From: Ananas comosus
Taxonomy: Eukaryota; Streptophyta; Magnoliopsida; Poales; Bromeliaceae
NCBI RefSeq assembly: GCF_001540865.1
Contig: NC_033632.1
Location: 1,448,935-1,512,934 of the forward strand
Reading direction: 5' to 3'
Length of the DNA: 64,000 bases
Shown: positions 25,170-36,370 of the stretch, piece after piece
Layout of the letters: every line of letters begins with the position of its first letter
Position numbering within the stretch: the stretch's first letter is position 1
Made by a program: the position numbers and the translations under genes
The notes under the pieces: generated by a model
The model's input: only the letters and a program-made list of their open reading frames with translations
Databases searched by the model: none
What the model was told of the DNA's origin: nothing

Positions 25170-25854
25170 TTAAGGTGCGAACCCTCTTTTTACTTGCAAT
25201 GAGTTCTTTCAGAAAAGCACAGCTATGGCTCTTGTATCAGTTTCTAATCTCACATTATACAACTCCATAGCCTTTTAAGACCTCATCTATGATCCACTCC
25301 ACATATATTCTCATTAATCTGATAAAATTACAGCCTAAATTACTAATATCACAGATCTTATACCATATCAATCATACAAAATTTAGGAAAATGCATCTGA
25401 CCCACACCTATCTATCGATTATAAGCAAACCTCAATTATTCTCATTAATGTGATCACACTCCTGCATTAAACGCTAATATCACAATCTTATGTCACAAAA
25501 ATGCACTAAATTAGGGCATACAAAAGATCCAGACGTTTCTATCAACTATCAACAACTTAATACAACGAACAGGTCGATCAAAATTATAAACAACCCAAAA
25601 AATGAAGAAAATAAGAATATAGAAGTCCCGGAATCGCTATTCAACGCCTATATTATTCTCATAAATCTGATATCAAACCAGTTTAAATAGCCATTATCAC
25701 AATATTTATTCATAAAAATCGTTAAAAATAAGGACATAAACAGATCCGAACCGATCTATCTACTATCGCGCACCAGAAATCAATAGAACTGTAAACAATC
25801 CGGGAAATGAAGAAAATAAGAAGAAAATTAGAGCCAAAATCACAATAATCTCTA

Positions 25855-26050
25855 TCTCAAACCCTGATTGAGGGAGAGAAAGACCTGGAGACGAAGATCG
25901 ATGGGGGGCGCAGGGCGAATCGGGGCGGTGATCGCTCGAGGCGAAGAGGGTCGAGAGCGGAGGAGGAGGAGGAAATGAGATTGGGGGCGCGGACGCAACG
26001 AGGATCGACCTTAGATGAAGAACCCCTCTGGAAACCACGCTGCACGAATC
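25855..26050 (-). promoter_or_regulatory. Probable leader exon and promoter-proximal region of the COX7a-like gene
   Basis: A GC-rich island in AT-rich DNA, at the distance expected for the first non-coding exon. It contains several possible donors on the minus strand. BPM starts about 970 bp away on the other strand, so the two genes are divergently arranged. Confidence 0.4.
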
Positions 26051-26079
26051 ACGAGGTTGGCGAAATTGCATCACAACCG

Positions 26080-27020
26080 TCCCTCAGATCTGCATACTCC
26101 GATATAACTCTAGCTGGTTTTATGCGGGGGGAATTTTCATATTTCCCCCTCTAAAATCATCAAATTGTATACAGTGGTTAAATTGTACGATTGGCTTGGC
26201 CTCTTAATTATTTTTCTTTGGATTAATGCCATTTTCATCTTCTAATTATTTTAGCGTAAATTATTTTTAAAATTAAGTATAATTTTGTTATTAAATTATT
26301 AAATTATAATTATAAAATTTATAAGCCCATTAGTTAAAATGATATGCCGAAGAGTTGAATTCAATGTGTACATTTAATCAATAAAAATAACTTAAACAAA
26401 AAGAATTGTGTATTTTCAAAAGAGCTTCAGTTTATTTTTATTTTAAAAAATAAATTAGTTTAAGTTAAATCTCTATGTTTTCATTCATTTTATTTTATAT
26501 CTGATTGATACCTATTAAATAATAATAATTTTTTTTTATAAGTAAAATTTGAATGGTCAAAATAAACATGATGATGTGAATAAAAGGGTGGTCATAAGTT
26601 CATGTGGCATAAATATATAGTAGTGACACTAGGTATAGACATTTATTTCAAAATAAAAAATTTAAAATTCTTCAATTCTTCAATATGAAACAAAAAGGAC
26701 GAAATTAAGCATTGATCAAATATACGGGGACATATATTCAATTTTCCTCCCGAACTCGGTAGCAAAAGTATTTGCTTGTGTACATACGCATTTGGTATTA
26801 TTATACAGTATAACAGCAGTACTCGCAAACTTTCCCTTCTCCTTTCCGATTCCGCCTCTTCTCCGAATACTCCTCCGCAACGCAACAACAAAAAAACGCT
26901 CCCGAACCCTAGTCTCGCACATGACACCCAATCCCCAATCCCTTCTCCAAATCGCGAAACCCTAGTTCCCCTCTCTTTTCTCGCTCTCTCGTCGATCCAG
27001 GGCCCAAACTAGGGTTTCCG
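26080..27020. other. Intergenic region upstream of BPM
   Basis: AT-rich from 26150 to 26700, then a CT-rich leader (about 26815-27020) that probably is the BPM 5' UTR. No gene in between. Confidence 0.5.
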
Positions 27021-28888
27021 ATGGCGAAGCTCGCGGAGGACGACGACAATGGCGGCGACTCGGGGTCGAGGTCGGTGTTCGAGACGGTGAGCGGGTCGCA
27101 CCGGTACGCGGTGAAGGGGTTCTCCCTGGCGAAGGGGATGGGGCCGGGGAGGTTCCTGTCGAGCGGGGCGTTCGCGGTGGGGGGCCACGAGTGGGCGGTG
27201 TACGTGTACCCGGACGGGAAGAGCCCCGAGGACGGGGCCGCGTACGTGTCCGCGTTCGTGGCGCTCGCGAGCGAGGGCACCGACGTGCGCGCCCTCTTCG
27301 AGCTCGCCCTCGTCGACCAGAGCGGCAAGGGCAAGCACAAGGTCCACAGCCACTTCGCCCGCGCCCTCGATGCTGGTCCCTACACCCTCAAGTACCGCGG
27401 AAGCATGTGGTGTGTGCATCCTCCTTCTTTTCCTTCTCCTTTTTGGCAATTTTTGTTCTCGATCCGTTGTTTAATAGGTTAAATTTTCCTTCCTTTACCG
27501 TAGTTTATCGGTTTTTTTCGCTAATATGGTATGGGAACTGGTTATAATTTTGCCCATTGTTTCGCAATATTTCTCGCCATTGCAAGTGGCGTGGTTTATC
27601 TACTCTGTGCCGTGCACATGAGTGGCGTTTCTTATCATATTGATCTTTTGTGAAACTTGGTTTGCTAAAATTCCCTGCAGTTTCATTTTTCAAGAGTTTG
27701 CGGGTTCAATTCTCTATATCCATTGTATTTAATGGGTTAAACTTTTATCCTTTCATTGTTGATATCTTCTCTTTTCAATGCAAAAATGCAAAATTCTCTC
27801 TTGTGCTATTTTGCTAATTTTTAATGGTTGTGTAAACTTAAAAATGTTTTCTACTCACTTAATGATGTTGACACCCCAGTTTGATTTTCTAGATATTATG
27901 GATAGCTCCTCTTTTTTTTTATATAAATATTTTATTTGCAAGTTTGTTTTTTTTTACTATATATTGATTGTCAATGTTTCCTGTTTCTTAAAGAAATAAA
28001 AAGAAAAAAAAAAAAGATTGTCATTGTGTGCTTTGGCGTGCTTGCATTCGCTTATCTTGCAATTGTTATCTGTATTTTAGAGAACTGTCCTTTCTCATTT
28101 TATGTACAATGTAATCTAATAATTGTAATTAAATCTTCTTCCATTTAATGCATGCGCGTGCTTGTATCAGTTTGTTTGTTAAATGGGCTTAAAACTAGCT
28201 TGGGGTGAGCTCCTGTAATATATTTTACATATGGGGAGCTTGAGTAGCTTATAGCTCTCTTGCTTTCCTGATACCGTGCTTGATACTATGCTCTAATTTC
28301 TTAAATTACAATCTTTCATGGTTATTGTCAATGTCTCTTTTTTCTCTTTCCCAGTTCTCTTACTAATTTATAATTTAATTTTTTGGTTATATCATAGGGG
28401 TTACAAGCGTTTTTACAGAAGAACATCCCTAGAAACATCGGATTATCTGAAGGATGATTGTATAATTTTGAACTGCACAGTCGGTGTTGTTAGGAACCGT
28501 GTGAATTCACCGAAGCACTTATCAATTTCTGTACCATCACCTGATTTGGGGCACTGCCTCATGGACCTGCTGAAATCTGGTATTGGATCTGACATAGTTT
28601 TTGAGGTTGGCGATGAGATGTTTAGAGCTCACAAGCTGGTTCTTGCTACTCGCTCACCAGTATTTAATGCTCAATTCTTTGGTCCAATTGGAAATCGGCA
28701 TCTGAACAGGGTTGTTGTCGAAGATGTGGAACCTCTCGTGTTCAAGGTAATGACTGCTTATATTATATTTTGCCATTGCAAGTAACAGTAACTAGCAGTA
28801 ACATGCTGGTTCAAGGAACTCTTTTAAGATATTTCTTTCCTGAGTTAATCTCTTATCTGTTTAGCTTTTTAAATTCATTAAAATAATG

Positions 28889-28919
<31 letters not shown>

Positions 28920-29975
28920 TTGGACTTTGCAGGCCATGCTTCACTTTATATACTCGGATAAATTTCCAAGTGTCCATGAACTAACTGGACCAGATTCAAT
29001 CTGCACTTCGACAATAATGGTGCAACATATATTAGTGGCGGCCGATAGATATGGATTGGAGCGTCTGAGGCTGCTATGTGAAGCAAAGCTATGTGAGGAA
29101 CTCACCACTGACACAGTGGTGACAACCTTGGCTCTAGCGGACCAACACCAGTGTGCTCAATTGAAGTCTGCCTGTCTAAAATTCATGGCTGCTCGGGAAA
29201 ATTTGGGAGGTTGGTGTTCTCTCTTTAGACTAAGAATATATGCTTTCTCCTACTTGAATAAGATTGCCTATTTTGCTCTAGGTACTTCTTTCTCTGTATG
29301 TACCTGCAAAATTGTGAAATCTGAAGTTGTGTGTTCGCATCAAAAACTTAATTCCTTACCTATACGACCTTATTCAAAAATGCCCCTTTTAGAGAGCATT
29401 TTCGGGCACAGGACCAATCTCCTCCCATGAATTGGATGATGACCCAATCTAAGAAAAAATTTACCATTAAAATATACAGTTACGAAAGTATCATTACGTA
29501 AGTTGGGGAGTCATCCATCTCCTATAGGTTTGTACTAGAAAAAGTTGTGAAGAGGGGCATCTTTGAAAGTGCGAACGTTTATTTTTAAGAAACGAAAGGA
29601 TTCTTTTATTGAAAACAATGAACTTGAAGGATTAATATGTATCTTATGCAGGGGTGTATATTATGTAAATATCTCCATGTTTCATTATCAAGCTTCCAGC
29701 GATAAATTTACATTTTCCTAGTGCATTTTGCGATTTCATCACAAATATACTCATCCTTGTGTCACCTATTGTTTGCAGTTGTCATGGAGACCGAAGCCTT
29801 CGACCACTTGAAGGAGACATCCCCGTTGTTACTTTCCGACTTGTTGGCGACTGTTGCCAATGCAGACAATGATCCTACATCAATTGGGCAGAAGAGGAGC
29901 AGTAGCAGCGTCGTAGGGCTCGACTTAAGGGACCCTGTTGAACTCTTCGGAAGGCGAATAAGGCAGCGACTGTAA
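27021..29975 (+). CDS. BPM: BPM-type MATH-BTB protein
   Basis: Four exons, 27021-27409, 28398-28746, 28933-29209 and 29779-29975, join in phase to 403 residues, the normal BPM length. The MATH domain runs from about 18 to 160 ([59 protein letters not shown]), and the BTB/POZ domain from about 185 to 300 ([55 protein letters not shown]). A short BACK-like C-terminal part follows. Family members are substrate adaptors of CUL3 ubiquitin ligases: MATH binds targets such as transcription factors, BTB binds CUL3. Exon 1 is very GC-rich while later exons are not, a 5'-high gradient typical of monocot genes. The end reads [12 protein letters not shown], fitting a nuclear-type basic tail. Confidence 0.95.
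28895..28918. repeat. (TA)n microsatellite in BPM intron 2
   Basis: A run of TA dinucleotides immediately upstream of the exon 3 acceptor. Confidence 0.9.
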
Positions 29976-30060
29976 CTTGCCACACCAAAAACCCAGGTCC
30001 TAATCGGGGCGGAGAAAGAAAAGAAAATGCCAAAAAAAAAAAAAGAAAAGAAAAAAGAAT

Positions 30061-30302
30061 AGCCTAGTTACTAACCATGGCCTTCAATGCACATATTTTA
30101 GTTTTTCATATTGATGTTTCAGGATTGTGAGGTAAAAAATGGCATTTTGTTTTGAGTAGAATTGTGGTGAAATTGTGAATAATTTGGTATTCCTCTTTTC
30201 TCAAGTCACTAGCGAATCTTAGCAAAATTCATGAGAGTAAATTACATCATATGTTTTTGAGTTTCTTTGATATCTGTTTTTGCAGCAACCATGTACAAAA
30301 TA
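30061..30302 (+). repeat. BPM 3' flank, duplicated at 31792
   Basis: Starts AGCCTAGTTACTAACC and includes ATTGATGTTTCAGG, AATGGCATTTTG, AGAATTGTGGTGAAA and AATTCATGAGAGTAAATTACAT, all found in the same order at 31792-32090. This is the original copy, contiguous with the BPM stop codon. Confidence 0.8.
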
Positions 30303-30468
30303 ATAACTCGTGATTGGGAAGTTGCGTTATTGCCAACCAATAATAACTTAATAATAATAACAACAACAAAGCCCAAGAAAAGTAAACAAACATCTTTATT
30401 GATTCTACTGCTTCACGGTTGAATCATATTCTGCAGCTTCTGGTGATTACATATATATTTTTTTTCTC

Positions 30469-30681
30469 TTAGCACTTGGGATCGCATTTGCGGCAATTTC
30501 TTTGACACATGTCTTTGGTGCCGTAGCATCCCTGCGATCGCAGAGACAAGCAGCAGTACGTGTAACCACCCTCATCACACGTGCCCTGCGTTTGTGGAAG
30601 AACATCTTCGATCCGCGCACGTGCGGGGCTTTCTTTCCCGGGAAGCGCTTCCTACTGGTGATGTTCCAACAATCTCTCGAC
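30469..30681 (-). pseudogene. Cysteine-rich peptide gene, frameshifted copy
   Basis: Paralogue of exon 2 of the intact peptide gene at 34204-36125. After an acceptor (CCAAG|GT) it reads GREIVGTSPVGSASRE then RTCADRRCSSTNAG, meets TGA in that frame, and continues one base over as GTCDEGGYTYCCLS, GCYGTKDMCQRNCRKC and DPKC with a stop. The CYCC-type core and the final Cys pattern are retained. No signal-peptide exon could be found between here and 33.0 kb. With a single-base frameshift and no first exon I call it a pseudogene; a base-calling error plus an unseen exon cannot be ruled out. Confidence 0.7.
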
Positions 30682-30699
30682 CTTGGGCGAAAAATAAAA

Positions 30700-31790
30700 A
30701 TAAAAATATATTCAATTAATCGACCATTTTTATTGTGGATAAATATTGTTATCAGCTTTTTTTTTTTTTTTTTTTTTTGACAGTGTGTTAAAACTCGAAA
30801 CTGTGGTTATGAACTAAAAAAGATGTTGGGTCACGATTCAACCGATTCTATCACCGGTTTGACCAGTTAGACCAGTAACATCTTATAAATAATGAATTAT
30901 TCATTTCTATGTGTTTAATAATAAAGATAAAAAAATAAAAAAAATAAATATTTTAAAGCTTCTTTTAAAAAATAATCTAAACAAAATAGGTTGAACTGTC
31001 CCATCAATAATCTATGATAAATAATGGTTCAAATCGATTTAATTAAAATTATGTCGGTTCACCATTCACTAGTATATTAGTTAGACCGCTATATCAAACG
31101 GTTTTAAAATTTTCCGGTTATATGGATCAAACTAATCCGACCTGTGAATTGGGTCACGATCTGACTGATTCGACTTGACTTTTAGAACACCGTTATTTGG
31201 TAGTGGTCTCCTCATGTATACTTAGGCGAAAGTTTACTATGTGACAGCCACATCATATAATCTATAACCAATCAATTATTTTTTTAAAAAAAAATACAAT
31301 AAAAATATTTTTTAAAATTATGATGGAATGGATAAATTCAATGGTGTATTTTCATTGGCCGGAGACACTACATCCACAATATAACCATCATATTTTAGAC
31401 TTTTTAGTACTTGAGGGGCTTTCTTTAAATTGTGTCGCTAGAATTTTTTATCGACAAAAGTAAAACGAGGATTAGAAATTTGGGATAATTTTTTAATCTG
31501 TGAGAGCTGATGTTAAATAGATCTTGTTTTTTTTATAGAAAAATGGCCATCTCCCAGTGGAAAAAAGGCTATGTTAAAATTTGTGATCTTCATTTATGCA
31601 AATACGAATGTAGTACATGTTTTTTGAAATTTAATATGATTTTGAAGATCCATTTAGCAACCTGCTACTAATATCCGAAAAGACCGAAAATCAAAACTCC
31701 GTAAATATACACATAACGAGGTTTGATCACCCAATTGAGTCTACACTACGCACAAATATACATTCAGAGTGAGTCTCTTAGAAAAAGGAA
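30700..31790. other. Diverged former intron and flank of the peptide pseudogene
   Basis: Contains phrases shared with the intron of the intact peptide gene, for example AATGGCCATCTCCCAGT against AGTGGCCATCTCCTAGT (34991) and GAGAGCTGATGTTAAATAGATCTTG against the similar run at 35359. Near 31728 the words TTGAGTCTACACTACGCA recur as TTGAGTCTACATTACATAC near 38532. No exon is recognisable. Confidence 0.6.
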
Positions 31791-31791
31791 T

Positions 31792-32090
31792 AGCCTAGTT
31801 ACTAACCTTGGCGTTCTAATTTGCGTATTTTGTTTTTCGTATTGATGTTTCAGGGTTAATGTGAGTTGAAAATGGCATTTTGATTTGATTAGAATTGTGG
31901 TGAAAGTTGTAGATAAGTGGATGTTTCTCTTTTTTCAACTCAGCACAGTAATGGCTAGTGAATCTTAGAAAAATTCATGAGAGTAAATTACATTACATTA
32001 CATTATTTGTTTTTGAGTTTTCCTGGTAGTCCTTTTGTGGTGGAATATTGTTGCCACATCTGTTTTCTCATCAACCATGCATGTACACAG
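31792..32090 (+). repeat. Second copy of the BPM 3' flank
   Basis: Duplicate of 30061-30302, here not attached to a BPM coding region. It marks the joint of the local duplication between the peptide pseudogene and the CASP-like gene. A third, shorter trace (CTTTGGGTGAAATACTGTTG, CCATGTACAAAATA) is near 39250. Confidence 0.75.
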
Positions 32091-32371
32091 TTTAAACTAT
32101 TTGAATCAAAAGGATCAATCATTCATTCTTTTGCCGTTTAAACACAATATAAATTAACCCGAGTGTGGCACGACTAACATTTTCAGCATCAGTAGTATAT
32201 AAATAACAATGCTAGAGACATACACGTACTACTTTAGATAAAATAACTAAAGAAGCAGAGAAAAGATACACTAGAGACAAACACTACGTACTAAGATGAA
32301 CTAACTTCTTAGGGAGTAGAGAAAAGATTTCTCCAAACTAGTTTCACTTCACTGCTAGTCATCAGTAATTC

Positions 32372-33483
32372 TCATGCTTTCGCACGCGCCCGGAGCATGG
32401 TGAGGGCCGAGATGTAGCTGAAGAACCACGCGAGAAGAGCGAGCCCCGCGGAGGTAGTGTAGTGGCGGCATGCGGTCGCCATTTGCCCACAAAAATTCAC
32501 GTCTCTTTGTAGGAGCGTCGCTGCTGCCAAAGAAGAACACCCTGCTCCGAGTGTCGACTGCATAGTCACCTATGATTTGATTGTGGGGCGACTTATTATT
32601 ACTTCATAGTTTTATGAAGAAGCTTTAAATATAAAGGGTACTAACTGTAAGTTGTAATTCCAATTTCTTACATATATGTGTAGTTTGTTATTTTTGTTAA
32701 GTTTCTTATGATTACAAGTTCTAGGGAATGAACTTCTTGACTTTTGTTACTGTTCATTTCGCTGCAAACTCGTTACAATATGATATACCTTCTTATATAT
32801 GTGGTAATAAAGGTGTAAATACACCGGGAGTGTTATATTTGCTTACTTTGATACTTTGTAGAGAAGTTATATGAAATAAAAACAAAATAAGGAACTACTG
32901 TTCTTTTTATTTCTCTTTTCCACGTAATTATATATTGTGGTAAACAGTAAATACAGCATAAACACTGCAATGAGTTTTTGAAAGTTTACTCACTGTATTG
33001 TAACTTTGAAAATAGAGGAACCAGAAATAATCACGAGTGTGAGTTAATTACCCAATCTAAGATAACATATACTGATAGAAGATTACGCCTGTGGTGATTA
33101 ATTCCATAATATAAGCATAACATATCGTACGAAAGGCGCACAGTAATCCAACATATATGCCACGCCATCGCCACGTCCAAGAACCTAAAAAAAGACAATG
33201 AATTAAAAATAATACATTAAAATTTCTTTTCTGGATAAGAATATATAGTGCATTAAAATTCTGTTGAGGAAAATAGTGCATTAGAACTATAAAACCATGC
33301 ATGCGAAGATAAAATATTGACGAAGAGAATCAAAAATGATAAACAATTTGCATACACAAATATAACAGAGAAGTAGGATCGAGGGGCCGAGATCATAATC
33401 GATAAGGAAGCTGCAGCAAAAATGAACTGCGCTATCCTCAGCAACAGCCCAGATACGCTTCCAGGGCCTCCTATTACGTTCAT
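32372..33483 (-). CDS. CASPL: Divergent CASP-like membrane protein (CASPL5-like)
   Basis: Three exons, 33483-33356, 33184-33052 and 32569-32372, join in phase to 152 residues, the normal length of the family. It begins MNVIGGPGSVSGLLLRIAQ, matching the GTPGTxSGLxLRxxQ start of CASPL5 proteins, and has four hydrophobic segments (about 12-32, 43-65, 81-105 and 122-143). Exon 2 ends VILDW and exon 3 begins VTMQSTLGAGCSSLAAATLL, corresponding to the family's GDWVTxxLSxAAA; the Gly-Asp is changed to Leu-Asp. Paired Cys (NFCGQ..TACRHY) of the second loop are kept. CASP and CASP-like proteins are Marvel-related four-helix plasma-membrane proteins that form membrane scaffolds. The exon 2 region is strongly diverged, so the gene may be evolving fast or under weak constraint. 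Confidence 0.8.
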
Positions 33484-33489
33484 CTCCCT

Positions 33490-33525
33490 CAGTCTCAGTC
33501 TCAGTCTCAGTGTGGGTATATAGGA
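33490..33525. repeat. CTCAGT tandem repeat in the CASP-like 5' leader
   Basis: Several consecutive CTCAGT/CTCAGTCT units immediately upstream of the start codon, followed outward by a short CT tract. Confidence 0.7.
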
Positions 33526-33571
33526 GTTTCTCTCTCTATGTGTGCATGTTGGGGGAGGGTACGTGTACCTC

Positions 33572-33581
33572 TTTATATATA
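33572..33581 (-). promoter_or_regulatory. Likely TATA box of the CASP-like gene
   Basis: TATATATAAAG on the gene strand, about 90 bp upstream of the start codon, in a suitable position for a plant TATA box with a short leader. Confidence 0.5.
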
Positions 33582-34203
33582 TTGCAACAAGTTTGAATTT
33601 TTTTTTTTTTAAAAAAAAAAATCCTTTGATAGAATAGTTATTGTTTTTTTTATATTTGTAGAAATGCATATTTGTCTCTAGAGGGTCAATACCCCTTTGG
33701 ATAGAAAGCTCAAGATGGACAAGCACTTATTAGAGTTGGTATAGTATGCATATATATAATATACGTTAACTTATATAGTAACTCCATTTTTTGCAAAACA
33801 TGGCTTTGGGCCTTTGGCTGAGTGGTTCACATGCAATTTTTTTTTTTGAGTTTGGACATTGCCAGAACTTGGTGCACCTCGTCACACCATGCACCTTTCT
33901 CGTTAAGCTGTTCATTTCAAATTAAAGTGTAATCCAAAGTTCAGACACACTACGTACTTAAATGAAATTTATTTGTAATAGTAGAATCACTCGAGACCAT
34001 AGAATGAGTCATTAAAATTTCAATCACTGCCTCAAATTAAGATTGAGGAGTTGCAACATTGCTGCTAACCCAATAACAAGACTATCTTAATTATTAGTTT
34101 CCACAGTCCCATTTTTCTAAAGCTCTAGAGAGTTAAACACTTTATTGATTGATTCTATGGTGGATCGCCAAATTAAATTAGATAAGTAGCAGCAGCTGCT
34201 ACT

Positions 34204-36125
34204 TCATGGTTGAATCAGATTGCCTAGCTTGTGGCGATTTTCGCTCTGGCACTTGGGATTGCATGTTGGGCAATTTTGCTGACACGTCTGCCTGCTGCTG
34301 TAGCAAGGCTCCCCCTGCTTAACTACGCAGCAGTAGCATGTCTGATCATCCAATCTCCCATCCAAACTCGCGCACGTCGCCGGCAAACACGGAATCACTG
34401 TGATCTTGCTCTCCTTCCGCGCGCTTGCGAGGGAAGCGCTTCCTATTCCAGTTCCAATAATCTCTCGACCTGGCGGCACAAAAGGGGGAAAAAAAAAAAA
34501 ATAATTAATTGACTAATTTTATCACGAATAAATATTATTTACGAATTATTTGTGGGGCGTTACAGACTTCTCCTGTTCTTTAGATTCTGACGAAATTTAG
34601 ACCAGCAATGTGAGATTACGGTTTTAAAAGATGCATGGCTCCTACCAAATTGGTGGAATACTTTATCTTGCGTAATACTTAACTCTCACATTTTTTACTA
34701 GTATTCGGTCCAAATACTAACTTGTTGGACGCAAACCATCGACTCAGAATATTTAAGTCCGGTTATTACTATCAGCATGTGAGGTCTCAAATATTTTAAA
34801 TTAGAATATATTTTTTATCTTATATGAGACTAGCTATTGAGACATTACAGTTTGGAAGTGGCCTCATCGTTTGTACAACTGTACTTGAGCCTTCTTGTGC
34901 TGCTACGATTATTCGACTTTTCGGAAAAGACTAGGATTGGAGTAATTTATTATTCGGAACTGATAGTAACGTGTATTATTTTTTATACAAAAGTGGCCAT
35001 CTCCTAGTAAAAAAAACGGCGTGTTGTAAATTGTAATTAGTAACTTTCGTTAATGGAAATATAAAGTGAAACATGCTTTTTGAAATGCTTTTTGAACTTC
35101 AATATTTTTTGGGGAAACGTGGAGCTCTCATTTTTTGCAGAAAGAATCCATGCATGCATGTGATGGGTATGGAGACTTACAAATTGTAACACATAAGATG
35201 CGATTCAAACTTTCTCTTAGGTCTCTAATAAATTCATAGGATTGATCATCTATTACTTAAGGGACTTTCTTTAAATTAAAGCACCTTCTTGCGCTGCTAC
35301 AATTTTTCGATTTTTCAGAAAAGCTGTAGAGTTACAGAGTTGGTAAAAATTTTTAATCAATGAGAGCTAATATTAATTAGCAGATCTTGTTTAATTGTAG
35401 AAAAGTAAAAATACGCTAATATTAAAAGTAATGGTCTTTTTATAACACATATAAAAGTAGCATATGCTTTTTGAACTTCAAATAATTTTGGGAAGGCATT
35501 GAGTGAGAGTGTCATAGTGCTTTACTGCTTTTGCAAAAGTGAAGCTTACATTTTTTACACTAGGAAAAAGCTATTCATGCACTATTAATTTGCACTCGCT
35601 TGAAGTGTACGGGTAATATAGCTCTGAGCATGAAAAGATTGCATTAAGATATGTGCTTGTTCACATCAAAAATTCAAAATGATTATTTATGTGAAGCCCG
35701 TTAAGACTTACTAATATTGGCGATTAAAATTCTTATTATGTAATAACAACACATGAAAGTAAACCTTTAATCTACAAAACTCAAAAACAAAAGTGAAAGA
35801 CATAGACAAAAGAGAAAATTTTGATGCTTGATTTTTTTTTTTTTGGGTGATCTTATACTTATATGATATAAATAACAAACATAAAAGAAGGGATATATAG
35901 ATACAATATTTAGACATACAAAGGAGAAAGTTTGAGTGGATCGAATAAAAGAACATCATTTTATGACCAAGGTTTTCTTTTTTATGTGTGTGTTTTAATG
36001 TTCTTTTGTGAGATCTAAAATGCAATTAACAGCATAATTAATATGAAAAAAGATTACTAACCTTGAGAAAGAATCAAAAAGCATCCAAGCACAACAAAAA
36101 TTAGAGACACCCCTGTGACCTTCAT
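34204..36125 (-). CDS. Small secreted cysteine-rich peptide, ESF1/MEG-like
   Basis: Two exons, 36125-36062 and 34469-34204, separated by a 1.6-kb intron, give 109 residues. Exon 1 encodes a signal peptide (MKVTGVSLIFVVLGCFLILS) and ends in a GT donor; exon 2 starts after CGCCAG. The mature part has ten Cys with a CYCC core (IPC, ATC, QTCYCC, EPC, QTC, QNC, PTC, PKC). This spacing resembles the EMBRYO SURROUNDING FACTOR 1 / MEG group of plant peptides, which act between maternal or endosperm tissue and embryo; the assignment rests on the CYCC pattern and is moderate. The splitting of signal and mature parts is usual for this group. A TATA box lies about 70 bp upstream. A LINE has inserted about 260 bp upstream of the start. 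Other cysteine-rich defence or signalling peptides are possible alternatives. Confidence 0.72.
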
Positions 36126-36194
36126 GGTTGCTCCAAGGACTAAAGAATACGCTCCAAACACTCAATACTTGAGAAAAAAGATCTCTCGTGTTAA

Positions 36195-36200
36195 TTTATA
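36195..36200 (-). promoter_or_regulatory. Likely TATA box of the cysteine-rich peptide gene
   Basis: TATAAA on the gene strand (context CTTTATAAATTAA), about 70 bp upstream of the start codon. Confidence 0.55.
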
Positions 36201-36370
36201 AAGAGAAAAATTGAGAGGAGAATCTCATAATATTTGGTCAATTAAAATCATTAGATTTGATTAAGGGGATATTTATTGAAAATAATATGTAAAAGATATA
36301 TATATCTCGGGAAGATCATAAAAAATATTTAGTAAATTAAATTCCTTCCAATTTTAACAAATTTCTTTCT

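Noticed and set aside
27009..27449. Long frames antisense to and overlapping BPM exon 1
   Set aside because: They arise from the high GC of exon 1 and have Arg/His-rich, domain-free translations.
33057..33302. An 81-aa protein on the minus strand
   Set aside because: It overlaps CASP-like exon 2 in another frame plus intron; the exon frame chosen joins in phase and fits the family.
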